NCBI RefSeq assembly: GCF_001644605.1
Contig: NZ_CP011388.1
Coordinates: 2,465,001 to 2,529,000 of the forward strand
DNA: 64,000 nt
Reading direction: 5' to 3'
Source of the DNA: Paenibacillus swuensis
GTDB taxonomy: Bacteria > Bacillota > Bacilli > Paenibacillales > DY6
Part shown: positions 17,980-26,821 of the stretch, piece after piece
Layout: each line of letters opens with the position of its first letter
Numbering within the stretch: position 1 is the first letter of the stretch
Notes under the pieces: model-generated
Databases searched by the model: none
Seen by the model: the letters and a program-made list of their open reading frames with translations, nothing else
Told to the model about the DNA's origin: nothing
Program-made: the position numbers and the translations under genes

Positions 17980-18321
17980 ATGAAGAAAATTTACTCCAAT
18001 GCACAGAGAGAATATTTAGCTGCCAAAGAGCTGTTCGAGAAAACAAGCAAAGTGATGGAAGCCAAAATTCAGAACATTACCTTAATACGTGAAATTCAAC
18101 AGAACGAAATGGAGAAGCTCGTCCTTGAAACCGGTTTTCATGGCGCGTTCCAATCTTTGACTGATGCGGAGAATGCTTTAATTGACTGGTCTCACATCGC
18201 CATTAGGGAAGAGAAAGAATACAAGGAGAATGTAGAGCACTTTCAGAACATGTACGCCAACCTCCACACCAATCCCCAGGCAAGAGCGACAATCATTGAT
18301 CTGGCCATGAAATTAAAATAA
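17980..18321 (+). CDS. Small cytoplasmic coiled-coil protein, unknown
   Basis: 113 residues, highly charged and almost wholly alpha-helical. Runs such as AAKELFEKTSKVMEAKIQNI and EIQQNEMEKLVLE have heptad character. No signal peptide or membrane segment. ATG 17980 follows AAAGGTG (17967-17973) by 6 bases. It is flanked by a terminator on both sides and has its own candidate promoter, so it is probably monocistronic. I do not recognise a family. Confidence 0.65.
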   Translation: MKKIYSNAQREYLAAKELFEKTSKVMEAKIQNITLIREIQQNEMEKLVLETGFHGAFQSLTDAENALIDWSHIAIREEKEYKENVEHFQNMYANLHTNPQARATIIDLAMKLK

Positions 18322-18328
18322 GTCTAAC

Positions 18329-18364
18329 AACCGTCCTCCTGATTCGGGGGGCGGCTTTTTTGTT
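18329..18364 (+). terminator. Intrinsic terminator
   Basis: GC-rich stem CCGTCCTCC / GGGGGGCGG (with two G-U pairs), then CTTTTTTGTTT. Classic form. Confidence 0.88.
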
Positions 18365-18409
18365 TATATTTTTTATGGAAATGTGTTTTAAATTGGTAAA
18401 ACTTACAGC

Positions 18410-18438
18410 ATGACGGATGTGGAAACTGAGGATATAAT
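18410..18438 (+). promoter_or_regulatory. Upstream promoter (P1) of the S-layer gene
   Basis: ATGACG (18410-18415), 17 bases, perfect TATAAT (18433-18438). It would give a leader of about 340 bases. S-layer genes in relatives often have tandem promoters and long leaders. Confidence 0.5.
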
Positions 18439-18625
18439 TAGCATTGTAGGTCAGATATACATAATATGCAGACACAAGAAATGCAAGATTCAACATTTTT
18501 CGCTAAGGTTTTAAAATAATTTTTAAATAAGCGCAACTTTTTAATAAAGCCTGCGTTTATATATGTGAAACTTAAACAGAAGCCGCTTTGGTTAAACGGG
18601 ATGGATATATTTCTCAAAATATGTC

Positions 18626-18654
18626 TTTACGCTATAGATGCGCCGTTGTATAAT
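18626..18654 (+). promoter_or_regulatory. Downstream promoter (P2) of the S-layer gene
   Basis: TTTACG (18626-18631), 17 bases, perfect TATAAT (18649-18654). Transcription would start about 18660, just before the leader hairpin at 18669-18715, giving a leader of about 120 bases. Confidence 0.6.
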
Positions 18655-18668
18655 GTTTAAGGTAGTTT

Positions 18669-18715
18669 CACAGTTTCTAGCATGCTCTTTTTTAGTATGT
18701 TTACTAGTTTCTGTG
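18669..18715 (+). promoter_or_regulatory. 5' leader hairpin of the S-layer mRNA
   Basis: CACAG-TTT-CTAG (18669-18680) pairs with CTAG-TTT-CTGTG (18704-18715) around a symmetric U-rich 3x3 internal loop, and CATGCT/AGTATG can extend the stem inward. It would sit almost at the 5' end of the P2 transcript, where stabilising hairpins of long-lived S-layer mRNAs occur. The function is inferred. Confidence 0.6.
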
Positions 18716-18782
18716 GCGTACATAGTCGCAGACATCATTTATATTAATCACGCTCTAACTCTGGAAAGGGGGTGCACTCACT

Positions 18783-21617
18783 ATGAGTAATACGAGCTTT
18801 CTAAATGAAGACAAAGAAAACAATGTGCAACACAATAGAGGAGGAGAAAAAAAGGTTATGAAGAAAATTGTATCCGTAGCACTATCCACAGCAATGGCGT
18901 TCTCTATGTTCGCAAGCGTGGTATCCGGTGCCGAACTAACAACAACTGAGAAATTCGAAGCATTGAAAGCAAAAGGTATTTTGAGCGGTGTTGACGCATC
19001 GGGTAACGCGGGTCTAAGCAACTCCCTTACACGTGCTGAGCTTGCTAAAATCCTAGTATCCCTGAAAGGTTTGACTCCAGTAACGGGAGCTTCCACTTTC
19101 AAAGACGTTAAAGCAGGTGTATGGTCCACTCCTTACATCAACGCAGCTAGCAAAGCTGGCCTGGTGGCTGGTACTTCCGCAACTACTTTCGCTCCAACAG
19201 CTAAAGTAACAGTTGAGCAAGTAGCTCGCGTATTGGTTGTAGCTCTAGGCATCGACCACCCAGCTTCCCCTGACACAAACGCTTCCGCTTGGGCGAAAGA
19301 GTATGTTGCAGCAGCTGTTAAATCCGGACTTATTTCTTCCACAGCTAACTTCAAAGGTATCGCTCTTCGCAGCGTAATCGTTGATGCTACTTACACAGCA
19401 TGGATGGCTTCCCAAGGACCGCAAGTTGTTTCCGGTTCTGTGAAGGCAGTAGATGCTAACAACATCGAAGTTACTTTCTCCGACGATGCTAAAGCACAAG
19501 CGTTCAAGCTTGATAAAGCTCTAGTAGTAGGCGCTAACGAAGTAACTGTTACTTACAAAGGCAAAGAGTACAAAGTAACTGTACAATACGATGCTCTTGC
19601 AGTATCTTCGATCGCTCAATCCGGCGCTAAGAAAATCACTGTAAACTTCAACAAAGCCGTTTCCGAAACAGAAAAAGCAGCTTTGACTTACGATGTGAAG
19701 AACGGTCTTGTTCCTTACACTGTAACTCCTAAGTTCGCTGACGATAACAAATCCGTTGTATTGACAGCTACTTTCTTGCCAGCTGGCGACTACACGGTAA
19801 CAGTTAAAGGCTTCGAAGCTAAAACTGTTAAAGTAGAAGAAGAGAAAGTTGCTAAGGTAGAAATCGGCGCAACTTCCATCCAAAAAACGGATGGTCAAGA
19901 TCTGAAAATTAAAGCTCTTAACCAATTCAATGAAGAAGTATCAACTTCCCTGAACACTACTGTTTTCAATGCAACTAAAGGTAACGCAATTACAGCTAAC
20001 GTTTCCGGAACTTACGATCTTAAGTCCGATGACGTAGCTAAAGTTGACGACAGCATCATCATCACTGTGTTGCACCCGTCCACTGGTCTTTCCGCTTCCA
20101 AGACTCTTAAAGTGGTAGCTGGCAGCTCCGCAACTGTAATTCAATTGAGCACTGTTGCTCCATTGAAAGACAAAACTCGTATCTCCACTAACGAAAAAGG
20201 ACTTGTACTTCCTTACAAATTAGCTGACCAATACGGCCAAGACATCAAATTGCCTTTGACTTCAGCAATCAGCCCGAACGGTAGCGGATTGTTCTCCATC
20301 GGCGGTATCAACTTCGTAGTTAACGATGCAACTGCTGTTAAGAACTTCGCAGTAGACAAAGACGGCGTGTTGACTTTCGAAACTGGCACAACTGCAACAA
20401 CTGTAGTTCTGACAGCAGTTAACAACAGCACTGGTGCATCTGCTACTACAACTTTCAAAGTTGAAGGATCTGCAACAGTTAAATCTCTTGACCTTAGCAA
20501 CCCAGGTGTACTTGCGGTTTCCGGTGAAGAAATCAAGATCCCTTATGTAGCAGTTGACACATACGGCGCTCCTACAGATCTTAAGACTCTTGATCTTTCT
20601 AAAGTATTGGTACCAGTTAGCAATAACAGTCAGCTTAAATTTGCTGAAGGTTACCCTAAATTAAACGCTAAAGGCGAACTTGTATTCAAGTTTACTGGCG
20701 GTGCAGGTTCTAACACGAACGTATATGCTTACATCGGTGGAGTACTTGTTGATACATTAACTCTAGATGTTAAAGCTGCAGCAACTCCAGTGAAAATCCA
20801 CGGAATTAAAGATGTTGCAACAGCATACGCAGTTGGCGCATCTAACGATTTCGATGCAGACAACATCACTTACGTTGACAACTATGGCCGCGTAAATGGC
20901 GTAGCAGCTGGCGTATACAGCATCACTAGCAGCGACAACGGTATTGTTTCCACTGGTGGTAACAAACTGACTGCAGTAGCAGCTGGTACAGCAAAAATCA
21001 CTGTAGCTCTGAACGACGTTGCTAACTCCAAATACGAGTTTGATGTAACTGTTGTTAAGAACGAAGATGTGAAAACATTCGCAGTTAAAGCTGTTCCAAC
21101 ATTGTTCGCTGACAAAGCTGACGATGCTTACACTGGCGACTACAGCAAAACAGTAACGCTTGTAGGTAAAACTGCAAACGGAACTGAAGTTGCAATCGTA
21201 CAAAGCTCCTTCTTGGCTTCCCTGACTACTTCCGATGAGTCCATCGTGACTGTTAACGGTACTAAAGTATGGGGTAAAAAAGCAGGAACAGCTACTGTTA
21301 CAGCTTACAACGAGTCCGGTGCTAAAGTTGCTGACACTACAGTAACAGTATCCGATGCAGCTCCAGTAGCAAGTGCAGTAACACTTAACGAAACTGAGTA
21401 CAAAGTAGGTCTTGGCGGTACTGTAACAGCTACGAAAGAAGTGAAAGACCAATACGGTGTTGTAATCACACCATCTGGCACATTCTCCTCTTCCGATACT
21501 AAAGTTGCAACTGTATCTCAAGCTGGTGTTATCTCTGGTAAAGAGAAAGGTACTTCCACTTTGACTTACAGAACTTCTAACGGTACTACTGCAACTGCAA
21601 CAATCGTTGTTGAGTAA
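18783..21617 (+). CDS. Main S-layer protein with N-terminal SLH domains and Big-type Ig repeats
   Basis: 944 residues from ATG 18783, or 919 from ATG 18858. Three SLH domains follow the signal peptide (about 60-215; for example FKDVKAGVWSTPYINAASKA). The rest is Thr/Val/Ala-rich beta sandwich with Ig-like (Big_2) modules near the C-terminus (YSITSSDNGIVSTGGNKLTAVAAGTAKITVAL; GTFSSSDTKVATVSQAGVISGKEKGTSTLTYRT). Codon use is strongly restricted (GTA/GTT, ACT, AAA, GCT), as in very highly expressed genes, and unlike the neighbours. Both starts have ribosome sites: GAAAGGGGG (18764-18772) and AGAGGAGGAG (18837-18846); only the second directly gives a normal signal peptide (MKKIVSVALSTAMAFSMFAS). 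Long leader, tandem promoters and a strong terminator fit the main surface protein. Confidence 0.88.
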   Translation: MSNTSFLNEDKENNVQHNRGGEKKVMKKIVSVALSTAMAFSMFASVVSGAELTTTEKFEALKAKGILSGVDASGNAGLSNSLTRAELAKILVSLKGLTPVTGASTFKDVKAGVWSTPYINAASKAGLVAGTSATTFAPTAKVTVEQVARVLVVALGIDHPASPDTNASAWAKEYVAAAVKSGLISSTANFKGIALRSVIVDATYTAWMASQGPQVVSGSVKAVDANNIEVTFSDDAKAQAFKLDKALVVGANEVTVTYKGKEYKVTVQYDALAVSSIAQSGAKKITVNFNKAVSETEKAALTYDVKNGLVPYTVTPKFADDNKSVVLTATFLPAGDYTVTVKGFEAKTVKVEEEKVAKVEIGATSIQKTDGQDLKIKALNQFNEEVSTSLNTTVFNATKGNAITANVSGTYDLKSDDVAKVDDSIIITVLHPSTGLSASKTLKVVAGSSATVIQLSTVAPLKDKTRISTNEKGLVLPYKLADQYGQDIKLPLTSAISPNGSGLFSIGGINFVVNDATAVKNFAVDKDGVLTFETGTTATTVVLTAVNNSTGASATTTFKVEGSATVKSLDLSNPGVLAVSGEEIKIPYVAVDTYGAPTDLKTLDLSKVLVPVSNNSQLKFAEGYPKLNAKGELVFKFTGGAGSNTNVYAYIGGVLVDTLTLDVKAAATPVKIHGIKDVATAYAVGASNDFDADNITYVDNYGRVNGVAAGVYSITSSDNGIVSTGGNKLTAVAAGTAKITVALNDVANSKYEFDVTVVKNEDVKTFAVKAVPTLFADKADDAYTGDYSKTVTLVGKTANGTEVAIVQSSFLASLTTSDESIVTVNGTKVWGKKAGTATVTAYNESGAKVADTTVTVSDAAPVASAVTLNETEYKVGLGGTVTATKEVKDQYGVVITPSGTFSSSDTKVATVSQAGVISGKEKGTSTLTYRTSNGTTATATIVVE

Positions 21618-21637
21618 TTCATTACTCTCCAACTAAG

Positions 21638-21672
21638 AACAAGGTGAGGATTTTCCTCGCCTTGTTTTTTTA
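21638..21672 (+). terminator. Strong intrinsic terminator after the S-layer gene
   Basis: AACAAGGTGAGGA / TCCTCGCCTTGTT stem with a tiny T loop followed by TTTTTTATT. Confidence 0.92.
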
Positions 21673-21746
21673 TTCCCTGCAACTTTCTTCCATCCATCCC
21701 GTCTAACTAAGTAACAACCTATATTCCATTCGGGAGGAACCATTGC

Positions 21747-24296
21747 ATGTACAGAAGGACGAATACCACCATCGCGATCGCACTAGGAACGCTGCTTCTT
21801 GTTCCGAGTTTAACAGACCCCATTCTAGCGGCCACGCCTACGAAAGCTACGGCTAAACCAGTAGTGAAACCAACAACTACGAGCACAATCCCTCCTATTG
21901 CCCTGACAGCCAAGAGTTACGTTTCTATGAAAGAAGCTCAGATTCTCGCTACCGATAAAGGGAATGTGTTCACATATACAATCTCCGTATTCAATAGAGA
22001 TGCAAGAGAACTGCAATGGATCAATTATTGGACCAAGCTGAAATCCAAGGCAGGCAACAACTACACGGCCAAGCTGGTTTCAACGGATAAAGAAAAGACC
22101 AAGATCGCGCCCCAAAGCTCTGAAAACTTCACGTTCCATGCGATTGTCGGCCCCACCACGAAGCTGTCTGACCTGATGGTGGAATTCATTCAGTGGGATT
22201 TCAGCGCGGCTAACTATGAAAAGCGAAGAGGCATCTTTAAGTTCCCTGTGAACTATAGCGTAACCACCCCTATTAACAAAACAAAAGTTGTACTCGCCAA
22301 TAACACTAAGCTGAATACAGCCGTTGAGAAAATGAGTGTCTCCAAGGACGGAAATTACTTTGCGGTCGACATCACTTATGCGCTTGAGAATATCGGCTAT
22401 CGGAATCTCACGTTACCTGCCTATGAGCTTTCTCTAAGAACGAACACTGGCGTGTTGTACCCTGTACAAACAGAAGAGCTGAAAGATCTTTCCATTCAAC
22501 CAAGGGATAAGAAGAGAGTTCATCTCAAGGCTTCCGTCCCCATCAAGAACTCCACGAAAAACCTGCAGCTCGTAGTAACGCAGACCGATGAAACGGACAA
22601 AATCACGTTGCCCGTAGCTTCTTATTGGCTTCCTGAGCCAACTACGGCTAATTTGTTCGCGGAACCGAATCAACAACGAGCTTTTGTGGCAGGCACCACA
22701 ACATTGACCACCAAAGTGAAGAAGTTATTTATCACCCAGACGGATCGAAATCAATCGGTCTCAGTCTATTTTGACATGCTGAACAGCGGAACTAACGCCT
22801 ATGAGTTACCGGCATATGAGTATATTCTGCAAACCAGGAACGGGCTCCAATACCCTCTCACAGCGGCGAATGCAACGGAGAAAATGGTTGTTAATCCTGC
22901 AGATCACAAGGAACTACAGCTAAACGCGAATATCTCCAAAACGGTAGACTTGGCTGGTGCATCGCTATTGCTGAAGTCAGCTAAGAACGATAAGGGAGTA
23001 AATTTCGTAATCGCAGGTTACAAACTCCCACAATCCTCGCAGAATGAAGTTGCCATCAACACCGAATTAGCCTATGAAGCGGATACGCGAAAGTACGGTT
23101 TCACCTTAAACGCTCTGCAAAGACTTCCGCTAGGCAACGAAGATGTAGTAGCTGCGGAATTCACGATAACCAATCACGATACACGGCCGTTGTCTGTTCC
23201 AACATTGTCGGCTCACTATATACTGGATGGCGTGAAGTTGGATGAAACAAAGACCAAAGTAATCAAGCTGGATCAAATCGTGGAAATCGGTCCGAAGGAT
23301 TCCGCCAAGGTTATCGTCCACACGAAAATCCCTTACTCGTCAGTGGGTTCGAATGTGAAAGTGGCTCTTTTTGAGAAAGAGAATGAAGAAGCCAAAACGG
23401 GAAAACTCATCGGACAGTTCAAGTCTAGCGGATTTACGGAGATTCCGGTCGTTGCCAAAGGCCAGACACTGACAACTGAAACCATCGGAAAGAGAGCCAA
23501 CTATACCGTTGTGGATACGAAGAGGTATGCAGGAAACACGAACGACTTGATTTATATGAATCTAATGGTCGAGAACTTAGAAAAGCGGTCCGTTGAATTG
23601 AACAAAATGACGGGTTTCCTGCGCCTGGCGAACAATGAGATGTTACCGATCAGTCTTTCGGATTACAAAACCCAGATCACACCGAACGGTAAAGTATTAA
23701 TTTCTGCATGGGCTAACGTTCCGAAGACGCTGCAACAGAGTCCTACCTTGATCTTGGCGAATAATGTTGCGGGTACCGGGGAAGGCGCGGTGGATGCTCT
23801 AATTCAAGCGAACGGGTTTGCCGCGGATCTGACGAGTGCGCCGACGTTAAATACTTCATTGAAAGATATGACGATAGAACCGTATAAGTTTTCTTTGAGC
23901 AAGTTCAATACCTATCTCTCGGTTACCAATATGGCTGCGGACGGGATTAAGCTGGATTTCATCTATGACCTGGAGAAAAAATCAGAGTACGAGGGTGTCG
24001 CGGAGTCGCATCAGCTTCTGTTTGAACTCGAGGATCAGGGGTTCGATAAATTTACATTCAGCAAAAAAGTGGCGCTGGGGAAACCGGATGATACGGGCAC
24101 AACTCCTGGCGGAAACGCTAACGAGACCTATTTGGAAGTGGGCAAAGGCTTAACCAAGACCATCGTCTTGAACGATCCGGAGATCCTCAATAAGATCCAG
24201 AAGTATGAAGAAATCAAGATTAATATCTATGACGTCTATCAGAATCACAAAAGTCTGGTGGCTAGCAAAATGCTGCGGTGGTACACTGTGGAGTAG
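21747..24296 (+). CDS. Large secreted protein with repeated beta-sandwich domains
   Basis: 849 residues with a signal peptide (TTIAIALGTLLLVPSLTDPILA) and a Thr/Pro-rich linker (about 30-50). Two clearly related modules of about 130 residues are visible: one with VDITYALENIGYRNLTLPAYELSLRTNTG and one with VYFDMLNSGTNAYELPAYEYILQTRNG. Further similar modules lie at about 430-560 and 580-700. The pattern (conserved N-x-G/x-x-L-P-A-Y-E) suggests tandem Ig-like domains that pack on the cell surface. No SLH domain. ATG 21747 after GGGAGG (21731-21736). Probably co-transcribed with the next small exported protein. No function known to me. Confidence 0.6.
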   Translation: MYRRTNTTIAIALGTLLLVPSLTDPILAATPTKATAKPVVKPTTTSTIPPIALTAKSYVSMKEAQILATDKGNVFTYTISVFNRDARELQWINYWTKLKSKAGNNYTAKLVSTDKEKTKIAPQSSENFTFHAIVGPTTKLSDLMVEFIQWDFSAANYEKRRGIFKFPVNYSVTTPINKTKVVLANNTKLNTAVEKMSVSKDGNYFAVDITYALENIGYRNLTLPAYELSLRTNTGVLYPVQTEELKDLSIQPRDKKRVHLKASVPIKNSTKNLQLVVTQTDETDKITLPVASYWLPEPTTANLFAEPNQQRAFVAGTTTLTTKVKKLFITQTDRNQSVSVYFDMLNSGTNAYELPAYEYILQTRNGLQYPLTAANATEKMVVNPADHKELQLNANISKTVDLAGASLLLKSAKNDKGVNFVIAGYKLPQSSQNEVAINTELAYEADTRKYGFTLNALQRLPLGNEDVVAAEFTITNHDTRPLSVPTLSAHYILDGVKLDETKTKVIKLDQIVEIGPKDSAKVIVHTKIPYSSVGSNVKVALFEKENEEAKTGKLIGQFKSSGFTEIPVVAKGQTLTTETIGKRANYTVVDTKRYAGNTNDLIYMNLMVENLEKRSVELNKMTGFLRLANNEMLPISLSDYKTQITPNGKVLISAWANVPKTLQQSPTLILANNVAGTGEGAVDALIQANGFAADLTSAPTLNTSLKDMTIEPYKFSLSKFNTYLSVTNMAADGIKLDFIYDLEKKSEYEGVAESHQLLFELEDQGFDKFTFSKKVALGKPDDTGTTPGGNANETYLEVGKGLTKTIVLNDPEILNKIQKYEEIKINIYDVYQNHKSLVASKMLRWYTVE

Positions 24297-24345
24297 GAAC
24301 TCTATCAAACTACTAAATCAATCTAAGTCATGAAGAGGAGGAACT

Positions 24346-24882
24346 ATGAACAAAATTGCTAAAGTCACTTACAGTTTCGTGCTTATGGGGGCACTCCTTA
24401 CTGCGGGCTCCATCATGTATATTAATGCGGACGGTAACGCTCCGGCCACGCAACCCGGATCCGCTAATGACCCGGTGGTAACCAAGAGCTATGTGGATGA
24501 GCAAGTCGCGAGTTTGGTGAAAGCCGAACTGGCCAAGTTAAACGGGACTACCCCGCCAACCACGCCTACGAAGCCGGATCAAGGGAAACCGGATGAAGGG
24601 GCCCCTTCCGCGGCGATGAAACCTGTTACCGTTCGACCAGGTCAAACGATTATCGGTTCAGAAGGCACGGAATTCGTAGTAAGGGCAGGTAAAGGGACGG
24701 CCTATACAGAAGACGGCGGAGGCCTCTCGGATTTGACAAGCGCGAAGGACATCGGTAAGGGCTTATCCGTAGGCAGCAACCATTATGTTGTGGCTCCCCG
24801 CGCAGGCCGCGGCATCACGTCGGATCCGAAGAGTAAGGTCAGCTTAATCGTGCTTGTGCGCGGCGGATATACGATCAAGTAG
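24346..24882 (+). CDS. Small exported protein of unknown function
   Basis: 178 residues: one N-terminal hydrophobic segment (VTYSFVLMGALLTAGSIMYI, signal or anchor), a short coiled region (SYVDEQVASLVKAELAKL), a Pro/Lys linker (TPPTTPTKPDQGKPDEG), then a compact C-terminal domain of about 80 residues. That domain starts VTVRPGQTIIGSEGTEFVVRAG and contains DGGGLSDLTSAKDI, NHYVVAPRAGRGI and VLVRGGYTI. I recall similar domains in clostridial and Paenibacillus hypothetical proteins but no function. RBS GAGGAGG directly upstream of ATG 24346, 49 bases after the preceding secreted protein. Confidence 0.6.
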   Translation: MNKIAKVTYSFVLMGALLTAGSIMYINADGNAPATQPGSANDPVVTKSYVDEQVASLVKAELAKLNGTTPPTTPTKPDQGKPDEGAPSAAMKPVTVRPGQTIIGSEGTEFVVRAGKGTAYTEDGGGLSDLTSAKDIGKGLSVGSNHYVVAPRAGRGITSDPKSKVSLIVLVRGGYTIK

Positions 24883-24912
24883 GGATATTTTGCTCAAACT
24901 AACAACATCTTA
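24883..24912 (+). promoter_or_regulatory. Possible SigG-type promoter of the SASP gene
   Basis: GGATA (24883-24887), 18 bases, CATCTTA (24906-24912), close to the SigG pattern GHATR / CATnHTA with one -35 mismatch. A perfect short inverted repeat TTGACG-GG-CGTCAA (24919-24932) follows. Confidence 0.35.
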
Positions 24913-24985
24913 TACGGCTTGACGGGCGTCAAACGGAACACCCTATACCTACATCATCCACATCATTCATAAGGAGCTGAAGGTT

Positions 24986-25279
24986 ATGGGTAAAGGTCAA
25001 TCCGGGCGCCGTCAAATCGTCCCTGAAAGCCACGAAGCACTGGATTTAATGAAGTACGAAATTGCAGCGGAAATGGGTTTGCCTGTAGGGAAACAAACGT
25101 TAACTTCAGCGGATGTTGAATTTGCCGCAGAACTGGGAAGCATCCCTTCGAGCAGCCTCACATCCACTAAAGAAGATTATTGGGGTAACCTCACATCGCG
25201 TGATTCCGGAGCGGTCGGCGGCGAAATGACCAGGCGTTTAATTCGGAAGGCGGAGGACTCCATCTTGGGCATTTTGTAA
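24986..25279 (+). CDS. Alpha/beta-type small acid-soluble spore protein with an insert
   Basis: 97-residue DNA-binding spore protein. The first family block reads QIVPESHEALDLMKYEIAAEMG (about 10-31) and the second NLTSRDSGAVGGEMTRRLIRKAE (about 67-89). Normal members are about 60-75 residues; here extra sequence separates the blocks and contains DVEFAAELGSIPSS, which looks like a second copy of the KYEIAAEMG segment. GPR protease cuts such proteins between Glu and Ile/Phe at this motif, so two sites may exist. AAGGAG lies about 9 bases before ATG 24986. Expected to be made in the forespore under SigG. Confidence 0.82.
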   Translation: MGKGQSGRRQIVPESHEALDLMKYEIAAEMGLPVGKQTLTSADVEFAAELGSIPSSSLTSTKEDYWGNLTSRDSGAVGGEMTRRLIRKAEDSILGIL

Positions 25280-25301
25280 GAGTTGTAAACCTGTAAATTA
25301 T

Positions 25302-25330
25302 TTGACAGCAGTCGACATTTTGTTTAAAAT
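25302..25330 (+). promoter_or_regulatory. Strong SigA promoter of the metK leader
   Basis: Perfect TTGACA (25302-25307), 17 bases, TAAAAT (25325-25330). Transcription would begin near 25337, only about 15 bases before a terminator hairpin. Confidence 0.85.
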
Positions 25331-25340
25331 AGACGAGACG

Positions 25341-25387
25341 AAGGTCATTAACAACCTTTTCCACCCGGGAAAGGTCGTTTTTTTGTG
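25341..25387 (+). terminator. Terminator/attenuator in the metK leader
   Basis: CCTTTTCC (25354-25361) and GGGAAAGG (about 25366-25373) form a stem followed by TCGTTTTTTTG. Upstream AAGGT (about 25341-25345) can instead pair with ACCTT (25353-25357), which overlaps the left arm, a simple antiterminator option. The whole leader before the hairpin is too short for an S-box riboswitch. It may attenuate metK or make a short RNA of about 50 bases. Confidence 0.65.
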
Positions 25388-25436
25388 TAGGCTAATGGTG
25401 AAATCTACATAATATATCTATAGGAGGTCGATAGTT

Positions 25437-26642
25437 GTGACATTACAAAGCGGTCGACGTTTATTTACTTCTGAATCCGTAACAGAAGGACATCCGGATA
25501 AAATTTGTGACCAAATTTCGGATGCGGTATTAGATGCTTTCTTGGCGAATGATCCTAACGCGCGTGTAGCGTGCGAAGTTTCTGTAGCTACTGGTTTGGT
25601 TCTGGTAATCGGTGAAATTAGCACGAAATCAGAATACGTGGATATCCCGGCGATTGTTCGTCAAACCGTTAAAGACATCGGTTATACGCGCGCGAAATAC
25701 GGTTTTGATTCCAATACAATGGCAGTACTGACTTCCCTGAACGAGCAATCCGCGGACATCGCGCAAGGCGTGAACGCGGCTTTGGAAGAGCGTGACGGTA
25801 AAGACATGGAGAAAGAATCTGAAGCCATCGGCGCGGGCGACCAAGGTCTGATGTTCGGATTCGCGGCGAACGAGACGGAAGAATTAATGCCGCTGCCAAT
25901 CGCGCTTGCTCACCGTCTGTCCAGACGTCTGGCTGAAGTGCGCAAGAACGGTACGCTGGAATACCTGCGTCCCGACGGCAAGACACAAGTAACGGTTGAA
26001 TACGACGGCGACAAGCCGGTTCGTGTGGACACCATTGTTATTTCTACGCAACATGCGGAAGAAGCAACGTTGGAACAGATTCAACGCGACATTAAAGAGC
26101 ATGTCATCAACCCGGTAGTACCGGACAATCTGTTGGATGATGCAACGAAATACTTCATCAACCCGACAGGCCGTTTCGTTATCGGCGGACCTCAAGGCGA
26201 CGCGGGTCTGACAGGCCGTAAGATCATCGTGGATACTTACGGCGGTTATGCGCGTCACGGCGGCGGCGCATTCTCCGGTAAGGATCCTACGAAAGTGGAC
26301 CGTTCCGCAGCTTATGCAGCTCGCTATGTGGCTAAGAACATCGTTGCCGCGGGTCTTGCGAATAAATGTGAAATCCAGTTAGCCTATGCCATTGGCGTAG
26401 CGCAGCCGGTTTCCATTTCCGTAGATACGTACGGCACAGGTACAGTAAGCGAAGAGAAGCTGGTTGAAGTGATCCGCAACAACTTCGATCTTCGTCCTGC
26501 GGGCATCATCAAGATGCTGGACCTTCGTCGTCCAATCTATGCCCAAACCGCGGCTTATGGACACTTTGGCCGTACCGACATCGACCTTCCGTGGGAACGT
26601 GTTGATAAAGCGGACAAGTTGAAAGCAGACGCATTGGCATAA
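25437..26642 (+). CDS. metK: S-adenosylmethionine synthetase
   Basis: 401-residue enzyme making S-adenosylmethionine from methionine and ATP. Motifs: [25 protein letters not shown] (about 9-33, methionine and ATP site), [12 protein letters not shown] (about 122-133), [26 protein letters not shown] and the P-loop-like [23 protein letters not shown] (about 277-299). GTG 25437 follows AGGAGG (25422-25427) by 9 bases. In B. subtilis metK is governed by a SAM-I riboswitch; none is visible here, only the short promoter-terminator leader. Own terminator follows. Confidence 0.97.
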   Translation: MTLQSGRRLFTSESVTEGHPDKICDQISDAVLDAFLANDPNARVACEVSVATGLVLVIGEISTKSEYVDIPAIVRQTVKDIGYTRAKYGFDSNTMAVLTSLNEQSADIAQGVNAALEERDGKDMEKESEAIGAGDQGLMFGFAANETEELMPLPIALAHRLSRRLAEVRKNGTLEYLRPDGKTQVTVEYDGDKPVRVDTIVISTQHAEEATLEQIQRDIKEHVINPVVPDNLLDDATKYFINPTGRFVIGGPQGDAGLTGRKIIVDTYGGYARHGGGAFSGKDPTKVDRSAAYAARYVAKNIVAAGLANKCEIQLAYAIGVAQPVSISVDTYGTGTVSEEKLVEVIRNNFDLRPAGIIKMLDLRRPIYAQTAAYGHFGRTDIDLPWERVDKADKLKADALA

Positions 26643-26658
26643 TACAGATTCATATTAG

Positions 26659-26688
26659 GAGCTCCTGCTTACAGGGGCTCTTTTTGTT
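26659..26688 (+). terminator. Intrinsic terminator after metK
   Basis: Stem GAGCTCCTG / CAGGGGCTC, short loop CTTA, then TTTTTGTTG. Confidence 0.9.
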
Positions 26689-26718
26689 GTTAAATCTATC
26701 CTATTTCTATCATAATTC

Positions 26719-26725
26719 TGTCGAA
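26719..26725 (+). promoter_or_regulatory. Spo0A box upstream of the phosphodiester glycosidase gene
   Basis: TGTCGAA is the core 0A-box sequence, here in the context TTCTGTCGAAAATT, about 100 bases before the start. A perfect inverted repeat TATTAC-N5-GTAATA (26777-26793) lies between it and the gene and could be a separate operator. Seven bases occur by chance fairly often, so confidence is limited. Confidence 0.35.
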
Positions 26726-26821
26726 AATTAGAAAATAATATGGAATTTCGTAACTTTTCCCCGCAAATAGAGTCTATATTACGAATGGTAATACTAGACA
26801 CTAGAGTTGGGAGCGAACACA

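Noticed and set aside
20763-21632. 289-residue - strand frame across the S-layer gene
   Set aside because: Composition (Cys/Ser/Tyr-rich) is that expected from the biased codons of the real gene on +; no start signals.
24919-24932. TTGACG-GG-CGTCAA inverted repeat taken as an operator
   Set aside because: Only six-base arms and no known regulator with this site in context; mentioned only as a note under the SASP promoter.
25330-25436. SAM-I (S-box) riboswitch before metK
   Set aside because: None of the S-box core elements are visible and the space between promoter and terminator is too small.
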